Assembly: GCA_963555705.1 (NCBI GenBank)
Contig: OY743169.1
Coordinates: 48,846,124-48,910,123, forward strand
Direction: 5' to 3'
Length of the DNA stretch: 64,000 bases
Source of the DNA: Ligustrum vulgare
Taxonomy: Eukaryota; Streptophyta; Magnoliopsida; Lamiales; Oleaceae
In this document: piece after piece, positions 35,726 through 48,402 of the stretch
Position numbering within the stretch: the first letter of the stretch is position 1
Layout: every line of letters starts with the position of its first letter
Notes under the pieces: model-generated
Databases searched by the model: none
What the model saw: the letters and a program-made list of their open reading frames with translations, nothing else
What the model was told of the DNA's origin: nothing
Position numbers and translations under genes: made by a program

Positions 35726-37038
35726 TGAAAATTTAAAGTTGTCTAAATTTTATAACCAGACTGTCACGGATAAGTTTGGACGGTAACAAATTAATAGTGA
35801 ATCGTTAAGTTTTGTTTAGCGCAGTACCAGATGAATCTTGCTAATGCAGATTCGTCTGGATAGTAAAACGTAAACAACCTGAATAAATTGTGCAGAATTG
35901 TAAATGGACAAGAACACAATAATTTAAGTTTAACGTGGGAAAAACCCTAACACGGAAAACCCACGGACCGCATACTGCGGACAAAAATCAATCACTATAT
36001 AAGGAACGAGTTTATACAGATCAATCTAAACTATAGGATAAATCTACGCATAGACTTTCTCAAACATCCAAGAAATAGATCACTCCCTGATCCTTCTATG
36101 ACATGTAATATGAGCTGGCGTCCCATCACTCTTCTATAACTTTCTTTGAATCTGCAACAATCTTCAGCAACACGAACTCCCGTTCGATCTTAATCCAAAC
36201 CTCCCGTTTGATCTTCACGCTGAAATTCTCTCCTTCTCTAAGTGATTGAATTCTCCTCCTGGAGTACCGAAGTCACAACACAATTGAAGCCTTAAATATT
36301 TGTGCACCACACGAAAATATAGCTTCAAGACTTCTTAATGAATTGGACGTGTATATTGAGAAGCACCACACGGATTTTATGATTCTCATGTCTCTCGAAA
36401 AACATCCCGTTTTTCTTCTATTTAAAGTGCAATTAGGTTACTTAAATTCCAAGTTTCCTTATTACACAAGATCTCTAATACCTGCAAAATACTATAGAGA
36501 TAATTAGAAAAAAGGTAAGATAATTATTCTTAAATAAATCTTACCATAAAACAAGATAATGATAAATCCTGAAAGATCTTACCATTTATCAATCAAGTGA
36601 TAAACTTTGATACCAAACAACCATATTTTCGGCCCTATCAAGATTCTTCATAATCAAGATTTTCGATCAAATAATCTTACCATATGCAAAGATAAGATTG
36701 AAATATTCATGACCATATCAAGAAGAAACTTACCATATCAAGGATAAGCTTGAGTGTCAAGAATAATCACAAAATATATCATCAAGCAATATACCAAAAT
36801 CACAAGATATCAAGATCAAGATTTTGAGATTATGATCCTAATCAATATTTCTTGATCATTATCTTTCCAACAATAACACGATTTTCGAAAATAAGAGATA
36901 TATTTTTCTCCAAAAATATTTGCATAATTTAATTCAACTTAATAAATTACTAAATACACGTATTTAGTAATTAATTGAAGTTTTCTTAAATTACACAATT
37001 GTGGAAAAATAGGAAATGCCAATAATATAAAATTAATA
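35726..37038 (-). repeat. 3' LTR of the Sirevirus-type element
   Basis: 1313 bp, clearly similar to 45513-46782 (1270 bp) but with many differences and a small deletion in the other copy near 46100. The start on the minus strand is TATTAATTTT, against TGTTAATTTT in the other LTR. Confidence 0.88.
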
Positions 37039-37040
37039 AT

Positions 37041-37345
37041 CTCCCCCTTTGGATTTTTCTATTTTTCCGAAACCAATCATCTTTTCATACACAAAAGAAA
37101 TCAACAATCTCCCCCTATAAAAAATCTCCTCCTGAAGATATGCATCAAGATAAACACAATCAACTAATGCATGTAAAGGAAATCAACTAATAGAGAGCAT
37201 AAATCAAAAAGATGATATGACACACAAATGCTAATCTCCCCCTCAAGATATGCAACATGATAAACACAATCAACTAATGCATGTAAAGGAAATCAACACA
37301 TAGAGAGCATAAATCAAAAAGATGATATGACATGCAAATGCTACT
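37041..37345 (-). promoter_or_regulatory. Multiple polypurine tracts and tandem repeat
   Basis: On the minus strand AAAGGGGGAGATT stands next to the 3' LTR (about 37053-37041). Further GGGGGAGATT tracts are near 37118-37104 and 37240-37229. Two similar units of about 110 bp (about 37130-37235 and 37245-37345; AAACACAATCAACTAATGCA shared) lie between them. Confidence 0.75.
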
Positions 37346-37512
37346 CCCCTTATTCGGAGAAAGAGGAGAATCCATAAGGTTCGCAAAACCTGCACGTAAA
37401 ATCCACAACCTAAATTCGATCACAAGAACAATAGTTTTAAAGCAAAACATAAGAAAAATGCTTCAAAAGCATTGAAAATGATCAGATGGAACTGGTAGGG
37501 CGGAGATCGGGC

Positions 37513-39182
37513 TCAGGTCTTCTTTTGCTTCTTTGAGGCAGGGAGCTTCTTGGCTGCAACCTTTCTCTTCTCTTTGGCTTCCACAGGTGCCACATCTCTC
37601 GAAGACCCTCCAAGCAGCTGATCTAGTGTGTCTTCAAGTCGTTTGACATGCATCCTGAGATCAGATATATTAGCTTTCAACCCAGCATTCTTTGCTTCTA
37701 ACTGATCAATCCTGGCCTCCTTACCAGCTGAATCTAGATTCCTAGCAGTCTCATCCATAACTTGTTTCTTGTGACCCGTCTGCACTTCCAGAGTTTTTCT
37801 GCATCTAGCCCTGTTTAGCACTTTGGGAGTGATCACCAGATCATCCTCTAGCGTCTGCACACCCTGATCACTAAGAAAATGTGAAATGACCCAAGAGTAA
37901 ACTAGTAAATAAGTATTCCCCTGTCGAGAGCCACTCCCCGAGACCCTACCAATGATTGAATTCCAGATTCGTGCAGCAAGGTCAATGTTTCGTTTAGTCC
38001 CCAGGAGAAACAAGGTTTTGGCAGATTCTCTCTTAAAACTCGATTCATGGATGAGTTGGTCAAAATTTGCCTTCATAATTTTGTGAAGAATTTGATATTT
38101 CTTGGACATCTCCGACCTAGGCAATTGTTTTAACCCATTCACTGGCCACGTGATCTTACCCCCTGACAACTCCATCACAATTTCATCATTAGTGGCTTCC
38201 ATAGATTCATCCTCATCAGCCACATCCTCATTCAATCCTAACCACTTTCTAAGTTCCTTTGCAGAAATCTTAATCATTTGTCCCCTAACAAATAGTGAAG
38301 TGGTAAACAGACATTTTTTGGAGTTAAAGTCAATAGGGATATTTGCATAAAATTCTTTAACCAAGGTCTCATTGATCTCCCCCTTACATTCAGTCAACTT
38401 CTTCAACCCAAAGTGTGACACAATATCATCTACTTCAAAATCATCAAATTCTCCTACAACCATCCTAGACTTATAATGCAGTCGTTTACCCAATATATGC
38501 TTTTGGAAATCAGAGTACGCCTTAGTCGACCAAAATTTAAAATTAAATGAGGTAAACATACCTCTAGCAGTTTGCATAGGGTGCAGACGAATGAAGATTC
38601 ATCAAATTTGGAACTCACTGGACCCCCAGCTGTGTCACCCTTTTTCTTCTTCGAACTTGCAATGACTACTGCCTTTTGTTTTCCCTTTCTGTCTGGAATA
38701 ACAACCTCCTTTTCAGTCTCCTCTTCTGACTGCTCAGACTTGTATACATCCTCAGATTCCACTGACTCATCTGGTGGTGCATCACCCCCAGACTCTTCTC
38801 CTTCCTTGTCTTCCTCAGATTTTTCATCCTCCTCTGACTCTTCTTGCTCCTCTGGTTTTTCCTTTTCATCACCAGATTCAGTTTCACCAGATTCATCTCC
38901 ACCTTCTTCATCCCCAATTTTCGCATCTTTTGCACTTCTCATGGTTGCAAGCTTTCTTGATCCTTGTAGTTCACTATGAATATCTAAGGGAGAAATATGG
39001 CTGAACCCAAGATTACCTGATACGGGTGTTAGGTTTATGCCCATGGTGATTGGCGTGCCCCAGCTTAATTGGGCCATAAGGAGAGCAGGTGTTGAAGTAG
39101 TACAGGTGGTAGAGAGTGAAGTCAGAGTTGGGCTGGTGCCGGACGTTGGTACAGGAACAATGACGCCGCTTGGAGTTCCCAT
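37513..39182 (-). pseudogene. Extra 3' ORF of the Sirevirus-type element (env-position protein)
   Basis: Two frames overlap. The upstream one (39182 to about 38600) encodes a Ser/Thr/Pro-rich start and a very acidic Glu/Asp stretch, then a Lys-rich patch (SSKKKKGD). The downstream one (38577-37513, 354 codons) begins after a small frameshift near 38595. It resembles the putative plant transposon protein domain (VKEFYANIPIDF, LFVRGQMIKIS, RKWLGLNED, then a helical region). A coiled coil (IDQLEAKNAGLKANISDLRM) and a basic tail KKLPASKKQKK end it. Sireviruses often carry an ORF at this place called envelope-like; I see no signal peptide or membrane segment, so that name is positional. The basic tail suggests a nuclear role. 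Confidence 0.7.
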
Positions 39183-40517
39183 CTACGATGGGTTTGGTTG
39201 AGATGATTCTTCACCGCCACCTCTGGTGACTCTCCTTCTTCCAGCTTATTTGCTTCTGGCCATGTCTGGAAGGGTTTTCCTTTTTTTTTTTTTTTTTTTG
39301 ATTTGAGAGAGAAAGGAAGACGGAATGTAGGGTTTTGATGAGAGAATTTGGGGTTTTGAAACTTTGGGACGTGGGTTTTTATGAAGAAGTGTGAAGGTTT
39401 TTGGGTTTAAGAGGAATTCTCATAGAAAAGGAATTAGAGTTTATTATGGTAACTGGAGAATATTGATTCTTGCCAACTTCTTTCCTTAACAATAGATAAA
39501 CATAGAAACAGAATATGTTGAGAATTAGGAAACAACTGAATTACCCAAAATTGGGCTCCACAATCAACTGACTTGTTCTGCAAGATTTGCACATATTAGT
39601 CCACGATATACTGCCTTAAAAATAAAAGATTTCAGAATAAAATCTAAAATATGTGAATATGAAAAATCTAAATGCATCTGATACCTGGGACATGTCTAAA
39701 CACTTGTTGGCATCTGTTGGGTCAGATACATCTGGTAGTATTCAATCCACCACGTACCTAAATAAGTTAATTAATGTGCGTGTGTGATCCGAGCAACCCT
39801 TAGTCATCCACATACTGTCAAAAATCATATGATTGCCCTGACTTATCGATTTGTTACCGTAATGCACAATAAGACATATCAGAATCTATAAGAAGTGCAT
39901 TTTCTCAAATCCGGCTTGCCGACTTTTTCTATATTGTGGCAATGTCTTTTGGAGGTGGAAACAGCTTCACACAATCCCCAGAAGTTATCTTACGGTATGT
40001 TCCCCTTTAGATTAAAAGACGGGTATGAACTTGGCTTGGATTGGTAGATTCACACAATTCTCAGAAGTTATCTTACTAGATTTTCCCCTTACTTCTATAA
40101 TATTTCCACATTTACCTCAATTCATCATATTTTAACGCTAAAGGGTATGAACTTGGCTTGGATAGGCAGCCTTCTTTTCCACTAGCCCTGCCCTTGGATA
40201 ATAAGAATATGTGTGCAATGCCATAAGCAAGATTCATATCATAGGTCTACACACAGAATATGAAATCTCATCCAATAACAACCATATGACTTAGACAGCA
40301 GTGACTTATCCTTTGGATTGTCTAGATTTGAGTGCTAGTTAGATTCATCCGGAAGCATGTTGATTGTGTTCAGCCAGACGTATCTGTCTCGTTATTAGCC
40401 ACAAGCACTCAGATATATCTGCAAGCAAAAACATGATCTACTTAGTATAAGAATAGGATAATCTGAATACATGCAATAAAAAGAAGAGAAAAAAAACATT
40501 TTTTTAAATGCATGTTC
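39183..40517 (-). other. Non-coding spacer between RNase H and the extra ORF
   Basis: No gene. A CAGAAGTTATCTTAC word and a GGGTATGAACTTGGCTTGGAT word each occur twice between 39960 and 40170, giving an imperfect tandem repeat of about 110 bp. A 21-base T run lies near 39280. Confidence 0.6.
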
Positions 40518-42022
40518 CTATTCAGGAGGCGGTGATAATCCAATTTGTTTCCTAAGGCTTTCAAATTTGACAGTATCAAGGGCCTTAGTGAACAAATCTG
40601 CCAGTTGTAGATCAGTCTGTATGTGCTCCAGATTGATAATCTTTTGTTCCACCAATTCTCTGATGAAGTGGTGTCTGATGTCAATGTGTTTTGTTCTGGG
40701 ATGCTGGACTGGATTCTTTGAGATATTAATGGCACTGGTGTTGTCATAATACATAGTGACTTGTTCTGTAGAGATCCCATAGTCTTCCAACATTTCTTTT
40801 ATCCAAAGTAGTTGTGTACAGCAACTGCCAGCTGCAATATACTCTGCTTCGGCTGTGGAAAGTGACACTGAATTTTGTTTTCTACTTAGCCAAGCCACCA
40901 AATTGTTCCCAATGTAGAAGTATCCTCCGGATGTACTCTTTCGATCATCCACATTCCCAGCCCAGTCTGCATTTGAAAAACCAGCAAGATGGGTAGTAGT
41001 ATCTCTTGTAAACCAAATTCCATAGCTTAAAGTACTAATTAAATATCTGATGATTCTTTTTACGGCGGTAACATGAGACTCCTTAGGTTTGGCTTGATAT
41101 CTTGCACAAACTCCAACACCGAAGGATATGTCTGGCCTACTGTCGGTAAGGTGCAAAAGACTTCCAATCATGCTTCTGTAGAGAGATGGATCTAAATCCT
41201 TGCCACTGTCATCCTTTGAAAGTTTTAGAGTAGTTGCCATGGGAGTTCTCATTGCCTTTGCATCTTCAAGTCCAAATTTTTTAACCAGATTTTTAGCATA
41301 TTTTGCTTGAGATATGAATATGCCAGATTCATCCTACTGTACCTGCAAACCAAGAAAAATTGTTAGTTCATCAACCATACTCATTTCAAGTTCTCTTTTC
41401 ATTGTATTCATAAATTCACCAATTTTGGACTTAGATGTAGACCCAAATACTATGTCATCTACATATATTTGAGCTACAGTTAGTCCAGGATTTAGATGCT
41501 TAATGAAAAGAGTTTTATCTGTTCCTCCCCTTTTGTATCCGTTGCTTAGAAAGAATGATGTGAGCCTTTCATACCAAGCTCTAGGGGCTTGTTTCAACCC
41601 ATATAATGCCTTTTTGAGTCTAAAGACATAGTCCGGGTGAGATGGATCTGTGAATCCTTGGGGCTGCTCCACATAAGCTTCCTCATTAAGAACTCCATTC
41701 AGAAAGACACTTTTGACATCCATCTGAAATAGTCTGAAATTAATGTAGCAGGACACAACTAGCAACAGCCTGATGGATTCCAGTCTGGCTACCGGAGCAA
41801 TGTTTCGTCAAAGTCTATCCCTTCAATCTGGGTATAGCCTTGAGCAACAAGTCTGGCTTTATTTCTTACCACATTTCCTTGTTCTTTTGATTTGTTCTTG
41901 AAGATCCATTTGGTTCCAATTACATTACCTTCCTTAGGACGTGGTACTAGCTCCCAGACGTTGTTTCTTTCAAATTGATTGAGTTCCTCCTGCATAGCCT
42001 GTACCCAGTGTTCGTCTGTCAA
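40518..42022 (-). pseudogene. pol: Copia RT-RNase H
   Basis: RT starts about 42010 (EHWVQAMQEELNQF, then NVIGTKWIFKNK). MDVKSVFLNG and the catalytic IYVDDIVFGS (about 41470) follow. RNase H has SNADWAGNVDDRKSTSGG, SLSTAEAEYIA and the final PRTKHIDIRHHFIREL. The frame shifts between 41789 and 41765, and a TAG at 41336-41334 stands where Gln or similar is usual. From there to the stop at 40518 the frame is open. Confidence 0.92.
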
Positions 42023-43903
42023 TGCTTCCTTGACATTTTTGGCTCAATTTGAGACATGTGACAGATGTTTCCCATCTCGGCAGCAAATTTTCTTCTGGTC
42101 ACATTTCTCTTAGACATATCAGTGAGAATGTTATCAAGTGGATGAGCCTTTTGAATCCTAGCATGTGGTAGTCTCGATACTTTTGATTCTGCAATATCAG
42201 GTGTATCTGGGCAGTCAGATTCGTCTCGGTCTGCAGATATTACTGGGTGCTCAGACTTATCCTGATCGGATTCTTCAGTATCATTGAGACTTCCAGCTTG
42301 GTGTTGTTCTTCTTCTGACCTTTTAGTTCTAGCTTTTTCTTTTGGTGGAATTTCTAGTTGATCACCATCTGTTTCCTGCAAATCCAAGTTCAAACAATTA
42401 GTGTCATCCACTTTCACATTAGTTGACCCAAGAACAATTTGGGCTCTTAGATTATAAACTCTATAGGCCCTACTATTTTCAGCATAACCCAAAAAATATC
42501 CCATCATCCGATTTTGAGTCAAATTTTTCTAGGTGTTCTCTATCTTTTAAAATGTAGCATTTATTTCCAAAGGCATGAAAGTAATCAACCCTAGGTTTTC
42601 TACCCTTCCAAATTTCATGTGCAGTTTGATTTGTTCCTGATCTAAGCATGACTTTATTGACAATATAACAAGCAGTGTTTATGGCTTCTGCCCAAAATTT
42701 CATGGGCAATTTGTTTCTATTTAGCATGACACGAGCCATCTATTTTAGAGTTATATTTTTCCTTTCCACCACTCCATTCTGTTGAGGAGTCTTTGGGGAT
42801 GAGTACTCATACTTGATCCCATATTGGATACGAAAATCAGCAAACTCAGAGTTTTCAAACTCTCTTCCATGATCAATTCTGATCCTTTTGACTCTTAACT
42901 GTTCGTCTATTTTTTCATTGCTCAATTTCTGAAAAAGATTAGAAAAATTTTCGAAGGTATCAGATTTATCATGAATAAACATGACCTAGGTGTATCTGGA
43001 GAAATCATCAACAGACACATAAATATATCTCTTGCCACCAATACTTTCCTTTCGGATAGGATCCATCAAAACCATGTGAATTAGTTCAAGTATATTAGAG
43101 GTATTAATAGATGTACCTTATTTGTGTTGAATTTTGATTTGCTTACCCTTTTGACAATCACCACAGATTTCATCTGGAATATTTTTTATGCTAGGTAAGC
43201 CTCTCATAGCTTGAAATCTAGTCAATTTCATGAGATCATGGTAGTTTAGATGCCCTAATCTGTTATGCCACAGTTTCTCATTTTTGGTCTTAACAGAATT
43301 GCAAGTTATGTGACTTTCAAGTGTATAGCATTTGTCTCTAGATCTAACTCCCTCAAATAAAACACTTTTTAACGGGTTAGACTTCTTGTCACAACTTAAA
43401 ACCTTGCAATATTCTTTTGAAAACTTGACAAGCAAGTTATCATCACACAGTTGTCCTACACTGATCAAATTTGCCTTAAGTCCTATAACATATAAGACAT
43501 TTGTTAATGTAGGCAATCCCTTGATGTTGATGATATCAGATCCATATATCTTACCCTTTTGGCCATCACCAAATGTAATAGCACCTGTTTCGCCTTTTTC
43601 AAAATGCGTTAGTAGAGAGTGATCACCTGTCATGTGTCTAGAACATCTACCATCAAAATACCATGTGTTAGGAATCAAAGCACTTAACGATAATTGAACT
43701 ACATAAGCATTAGTTTGAACTTTCTTTTCTTGTCTAGAAACAAGTCTTCTTTTGTGTGAATTGATTAATTTCAAGTACTCATGACACCTAAATACATCAT
43801 GACCAAATTTAGCACAAAAATTACAGAATACCTGGAAAACAGATGTATTCTTCAAACTCTGTGAAGGGTTGAAATTTCCTGCCGTTCTGATAGACAGACT
43901 CAT
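42019..43903 (-). pseudogene. pol: Copia protease and integrase
   Basis: Protease has DGRCSRHMTG (about 43650); the usual Asp-Ser-Gly is changed to Asp-Gly-Arg. Integrase has the WHNRLGHLNY/CGDCQKGK zinc region (43270-43150), DDFSRYT, RIDHGREFEN and TPQQNGVVERKN. Stops occur at 43120-43118, near 42984 (in DDFSRYT*VMFI, normally Trp) and at 42742-42740. A frameshift near 42490 leads into the integrase C-terminal region, which is acidic. Confidence 0.9.
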
Positions 43904-45462
43904 CTGGCTTGTACAGATTCGGCTGAAATTGTCTTCTTGTATAGTTCATGGCTAGATGTGAGTTTTGAGTTCCAGCCGCATTGTATTGATGATGATGAGA
44001 GGCAGATGCATCTATATAACTTCTATTTTGTTCCATGCATCTGTATCCAGATTCTCTTACAAAGTTTATTTTATGGTCATGATTTTTACCTTTGCCCTCA
44101 TATCCAAGACCTGTTTTTAAGCTGACAGGTCTGCCACTGTTCAGGATTTCATCAAGCTGGACAGATCCAAGTTCCAGCTTCTTGATTTTGTCTTGTACTT
44201 CAGCAAGTTCTGAACTTAACCTGCTTACCTCATTTTGTTCAACTTCTGAGAATGCAGATGCACCCAGTTGTCGTTCCCTACTGTGCTCAGCGAAGGCCTG
44301 CAACAGTTGGATCTTCTCTTCTGCATCTTGAAGTTCCTTTCTCAAGTTTTCAGTGTTTGGTCCAGATTCATCTGCATAAAAATAGTTACCAGATTCAATA
44401 CCAAACAGCTGTAAAGCAGTAACGGTAGTTACCTATTTTTTAGAATTGCCGCTGTTTGATTCTGATTCAGATTCGTCTGAGTCTCCATCACTCCATGTAA
44501 CATTCATGGCCTTACTTCCCTTGGTCTTCTTTTGAATATTAGGACAATCAGCTGCAATGTGTCCATATCCTTCACATTCTCTGCATTGAATTCGACTCCT
44601 AGGCTTTCCTTCAGACGAGTTAGCATTATTTTTTGGATAGAAATTATTTTTCCTCCACTGTTTTTGTGGTTTTTGATTCTGGTCTTGAAGATTTGTGGAC
44701 CTTTCTCTTTGTTTACCCTTGAGGAATATTTTAAATTGTCTGGTGAGAAGTATGCAATTTTCATCTTCATCTGTCTCTCCAGAGTCGTCTGGATTGTAAC
44801 TGTTTGACTTGAAAGCAATCCCTGGTATTTTATCTTTCTTTCTTCGGGCCAGATTTAAGTCATAGGTCATCAATGACCATACAAGTTCTCAAATCGCATG
44901 GTTGAGAGATCCTTACTTTCTTCAATCGCTGTCACTTTTGCATGGAACCTGTCTGGTAAAGATCTAAGGATTTTTTGTACAATCTGCTCATTTGAGTAGG
45001 TTTTCCCAAGAGCTTCAGCTGAGTTTGTGAGATCACTCAATCTGGCGTAGAAACTTCTTTCTCATCCATAGATAGTTGTTCAAACTCTAGAGTGATCATC
45101 TGCAGCTTGGAGGTTTTGACAACATTGGTTCCTTCGTTTGCAACCCTCAAAGCATCACATGATTCCTTGGCGGTTCTTAAGGAGGAGATGAGTCAGGATT
45201 GAGCTAGATCAACCAAAGAAACAATAGCGTTAAGTTCCTTAGAATTCCAATTTGCATTAGCTAATTCATCTGCAGCATAAGCACTTCTAGCTACAGTTGT
45301 AACAACATCTCCAGCAGTGATAGTGGGTGTTGTATAACCTTCAAGGAAAAATGTCCAACAACGTTCATCAATAGATTGAATAAAAATTTCCATACAGATT
45401 TTCCAATATGCATAGTTACTACTAGTTAACAGAGGTGGCCTAAGAGATGCAAAATTGTCCAT
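43821..45462 (-). pseudogene. gag: Copia (Sirevirus) gag with zinc knuckle
   Basis: ATG at 45462 begins MDNFASLRPPLLTSSNYAYW, a UBN2-type copia gag start. A TGA near 45195 (Trp usual), then shifts near 45060-44880, break it. A CX2CX4HX4C knuckle CRECEGYGHIAADC lies near 44580-44540, followed by an acidic Ser tail. A long coiled coil (44345-44170) follows, and a His/Asn/Gln-rich part up to the protease. Gag forms the cytoplasmic particle that packages the RNA. Confidence 0.82.
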
Positions 45463-45494
45463 TTAGACAACCGGATCTCACTTTCTAGAAGTGA

Positions 45495-45510
45495 ACCCGC
45501 TCTGATACCA
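45495..45510 (-). promoter_or_regulatory. Primer binding site of the Sirevirus-type element
   Basis: The minus strand reads TGGTATCAGAGCGGG, two bases after the 5' LTR end at 45513. Confidence 0.85.
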
Positions 45511-45512
45511 AT

Positions 45513-46782
45513 TGAAAATTTAAAGTTGTCTAAATTTTATAAACAGACTTTCACAGATAAGTCTGGACAGTAACCAATTAACAGTAAATCGTTAAGTTTT
45601 GTTTAGCACAGTACCAGATGAATCTTGCTAATACAGATTCATCTGGATAGTAAAACGTAAACAACCTGAATAAATTGTGCAGAATTGTAAATGGATAAGA
45701 ACACAATAATTTGAGCTTAACGTGGGAAAAATCCTAACAGGGAAAAATCACAGACTGCATACTGCGGACAAAAATCAATCACTATATAAGGAACGAGTTT
45801 ATACAGATCAATCCAAACTACAGGATAAATTTACGCATAAACTTTATCAAACATCCAAGAAATAGATCACTCCCTGATCCTTCTATGGAATGTAATATGA
45901 GCTGGCATCCCACCACTCTTCTGTAGTTTTCTTTTAATCTGCAACAATCTTCGGCAACACGAACTCCCGTTCGATCTTGATCCAAACCTCCCGTTTGATC
46001 TTCACGCTGAAATTCTCTCCTTCTCTAAGTGATTGAATTCTCCTCCCGGAGTACCGAAGTGACAACACAATTGAAGCCTTAAATATTTGTGCACCACACG
46101 AAAATATAGCTTCAAGTTTCCTTATTGCACAAGATCTCTCGAAAAACATCCCGTTTTTCTTCTATTTAAAGTGCAATTAGGTTACTTGAATTTCAAGTTT
46201 CCTTATAGCACAAGATCTCTAATACCTGCAAAATACAGTAGAGATAATTAGAAAAAGGTAAGATAATTATTCTTAAATAAATCTTACCATAAAACATAAT
46301 AATGATAAATCTTGAAAGATCTTACCATTTATCAATCAAGTGATAAACTTTGATACCAAAACAACCATATTTTCGGCCCTATCAAGATTCTTCATAATCA
46401 AAATTTTCGACCAAATAATCTTACCATATGCAAAGATAAAATTGAAATATTCATGACCATATCAAGAAGAAACTTACCATATAAAGGATAAGCTTGAGTG
46501 TCAAGAATAATCACAAAATATATCACCAAGAAATATACCAAAATCACAAGATATCAAGATCAAGATTTTGAGATTATGATCCTAATCAATATTTCTTGAT
46601 CATTATCTTTCCAACAATAACATGATTTTCAAAAATAAGAGATATATTTTTCTCCAAAAATTTTTGCATAATTTAATTCAACTTAATAAATTACTAAATA
46701 CACGTATTTAGTAATTAATCGAAGTTTTCTTAAATTACACAATTGTGGTAAAATAGCAAATGTCAATAATATAAAATTAACA
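45513..46782 (-). repeat. 5' LTR of the Sirevirus-type element
   Basis: 1270 bp. Minus strand starts TGTTAATTTT at 46782 and ends TTTTCA at 45513. The ORF-like stretch at 46149-45934 is not a gene. Confidence 0.88.
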
Positions 46783-47248
46783 CGTGTAAAACAATGTGTC
46801 ATACTGTAGGGAGTCTTTTGGTATTGTTTTGTTTTGAAACGGATAAATTAAGAATTCTATACACAAACATACAAACATAATATAGTTTTAGTTTAATTAA
46901 AATGGGGTTATGACTTATATTTAGTTACTGTAAGTAAACATGTCATGATCATTAAATCACTAATTATCAATTTTAAGGTGATTTCCTCTTACTACACTAT
47001 CTTGAGTTTATCTTACTTGAATTAAATTTTTATTGGGTAAAAAACTCTTAATAAATTATAACCAACAAAATGAGTCCAATATCGATATAATAATTATCTC
47101 TCTATCAATAATTAATTGTCTAACCTAAATAAAAATTATCGTCAAAACTTATTTTCCTTTGGTCCCTCAACTTCTAAAATTGTTAATGGCATCTAGGTAA
47201 AATCCATATTGCTAATAATAACAAACTATAAAATCTCGAGGTGTTACA
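46783..47248 (-). repeat. 5' portion of the gypsy LTR, continued from 35724
   Basis: Minus strand starts TGTAACACC at 47248. It matches the plus strand of 48487-49615 (Cassandra removed) in inverted orientation. It is preceded on the minus strand by GAGGACGAAATTAATTTT and a purine run, the usual chromovirus 3' end. Confidence 0.75.
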
Positions 47249-48402
47249 ATCACCTCTCTTAAAATTAATTTCGTCCTCGAAATTTCCAAAACCGGATAAA
47301 AAAATTAACCTTTCATGGGGTTCAAATAATCTGTCGTCGCATCCCGAGTTAAAGCAAAAACTATTGCATTCCCTTTCTTTTTCTGCTCGTAGTCCTTTTT
47401 GAGTGGGTATGTCGGGCAATCTGGACAAGATGGCCTCCTTTGCCACATCGAAAGCAAACATTCTTTCCAAGCAATCACTCACCTTATGGTTTTTACTCAT
47501 TTAGGGCATTAGGGAAAGATATTATTTGACTTGTTTGATCTTGACCCAGCCCCTGCCCCTGTGTTCCATTTGTTAATTTGTTCACATCCTTCATCTTTTT
47601 CAGGCTCATTCCATTTTCTCTATCCAAAAGACTCGGTACTTTGATGAGCAATCTGATCAATCTCAAATCTATTTGAGATTGCCTGTGCAGTCTGCAATGC
47701 TCGACTATAAGTGGTGATTTGATGGCTTATTCCACCAATCTCTGGACGCAGTCCCCATTCGAACCTCCTTTCTTTCTTTGCCTCAATATCCACTAGATGT
47801 GGTGCATACCTAGAAAGCTGTTCGAGTTTTCTCTCGTACTCCTCAAACATCATCTTCCCTCGTTTAAGTTGTAGAAATTCAGTCTTCTTTCGGTCCCTTT
47901 GTGATTGTGGGAAATAATTATCCATACTTCTTCAAATTGTGCCCAAGCCATAGCACGTTGCTGCTCTTCTGTTCTAGTACGTGAAAAAAATTCTCACTAG
48001 TGGCTAACTAAGTCAGCATCAATTCATCACAAGAAAATTTATGTGCATCAGTGCACTCCATTTGTTTGAAATTTTGCTCCAATGCTCTTAACCATTCCTC
48101 AGCTACTAATAGGTTAGCTATTCCGTCAAAGGTGGGAGGCCTAAAACAGAAGAATTTTTCCACAATCGAACTTGTGTTGTTAGGAGGAATTGTTGCATTT
48201 TAATTGGAGTTGGCACTCGTTGCCTACCAAGTTCATGCACCCCTCTCATCAAATCCCTGAACATAGTTGATTGATCTTGTTTTCTTGTCATTTCCTTATT
48301 AATCAAAATTAATTTTTTTTTGAAACAATAGACAACACAATTCAACATATTAAGGAAAAACACAATCTCATAAAATTTCAAATTCTTAGGAACGAAGTAC
48401 AA
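47249..48402 (-). pseudogene. gag: Gypsy gag remnant with pol deleted
   Basis: A frame at 47925-47620 encodes a retrotransposon gag core (YFPQSQRDRKKTEFLQL, EYERKLEQLSRYAPHLV, RRFEWGLRPEI). An upstream frame (48402-48118) may be the gag N-terminus with noncoding sequence. Downstream, 47500-47250 runs from a degenerate knuckle region straight into the element's 3' end sequence, so protease, RT and integrase are missing. This looks like a gag-only deletion derivative. Confidence 0.7.

Larger units (their letters stand above)
35726..46782 (-). mobile_element. Sirevirus-type Ty1/copia element (11.06 kb)
   Basis: LTRs are 45513-46782 (5') and 35726-37038 (3'). A tRNA-Met primer site lies at 45495-45510. 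Gag, protease, integrase, RT and RNase H are in copia order, with an extra ORF after RNase H and repeated polypurine tracts before the 3' LTR. The flanks CATGT (35720-35724) and CGTGT (46783-46787) look like a 5-bp target duplication with one change. Large gag, extra 3' ORF and multiple polypurine tracts are Sirevirus traits. Several stops and frameshifts make this copy inactive. Confidence 0.88.

Noticed and set aside
36900..37040. End of the Sirevirus 3' LTR as a separate insertion boundary
   Set aside because: Matches 46640-46782 of the 5' LTR; it is simply the LTR end with TG mutated to TA.
38572..38979. 135-codon Ser-rich plus-strand frame
   Set aside because: Complement of the Glu/Asp-rich part of the Sirevirus ORF.
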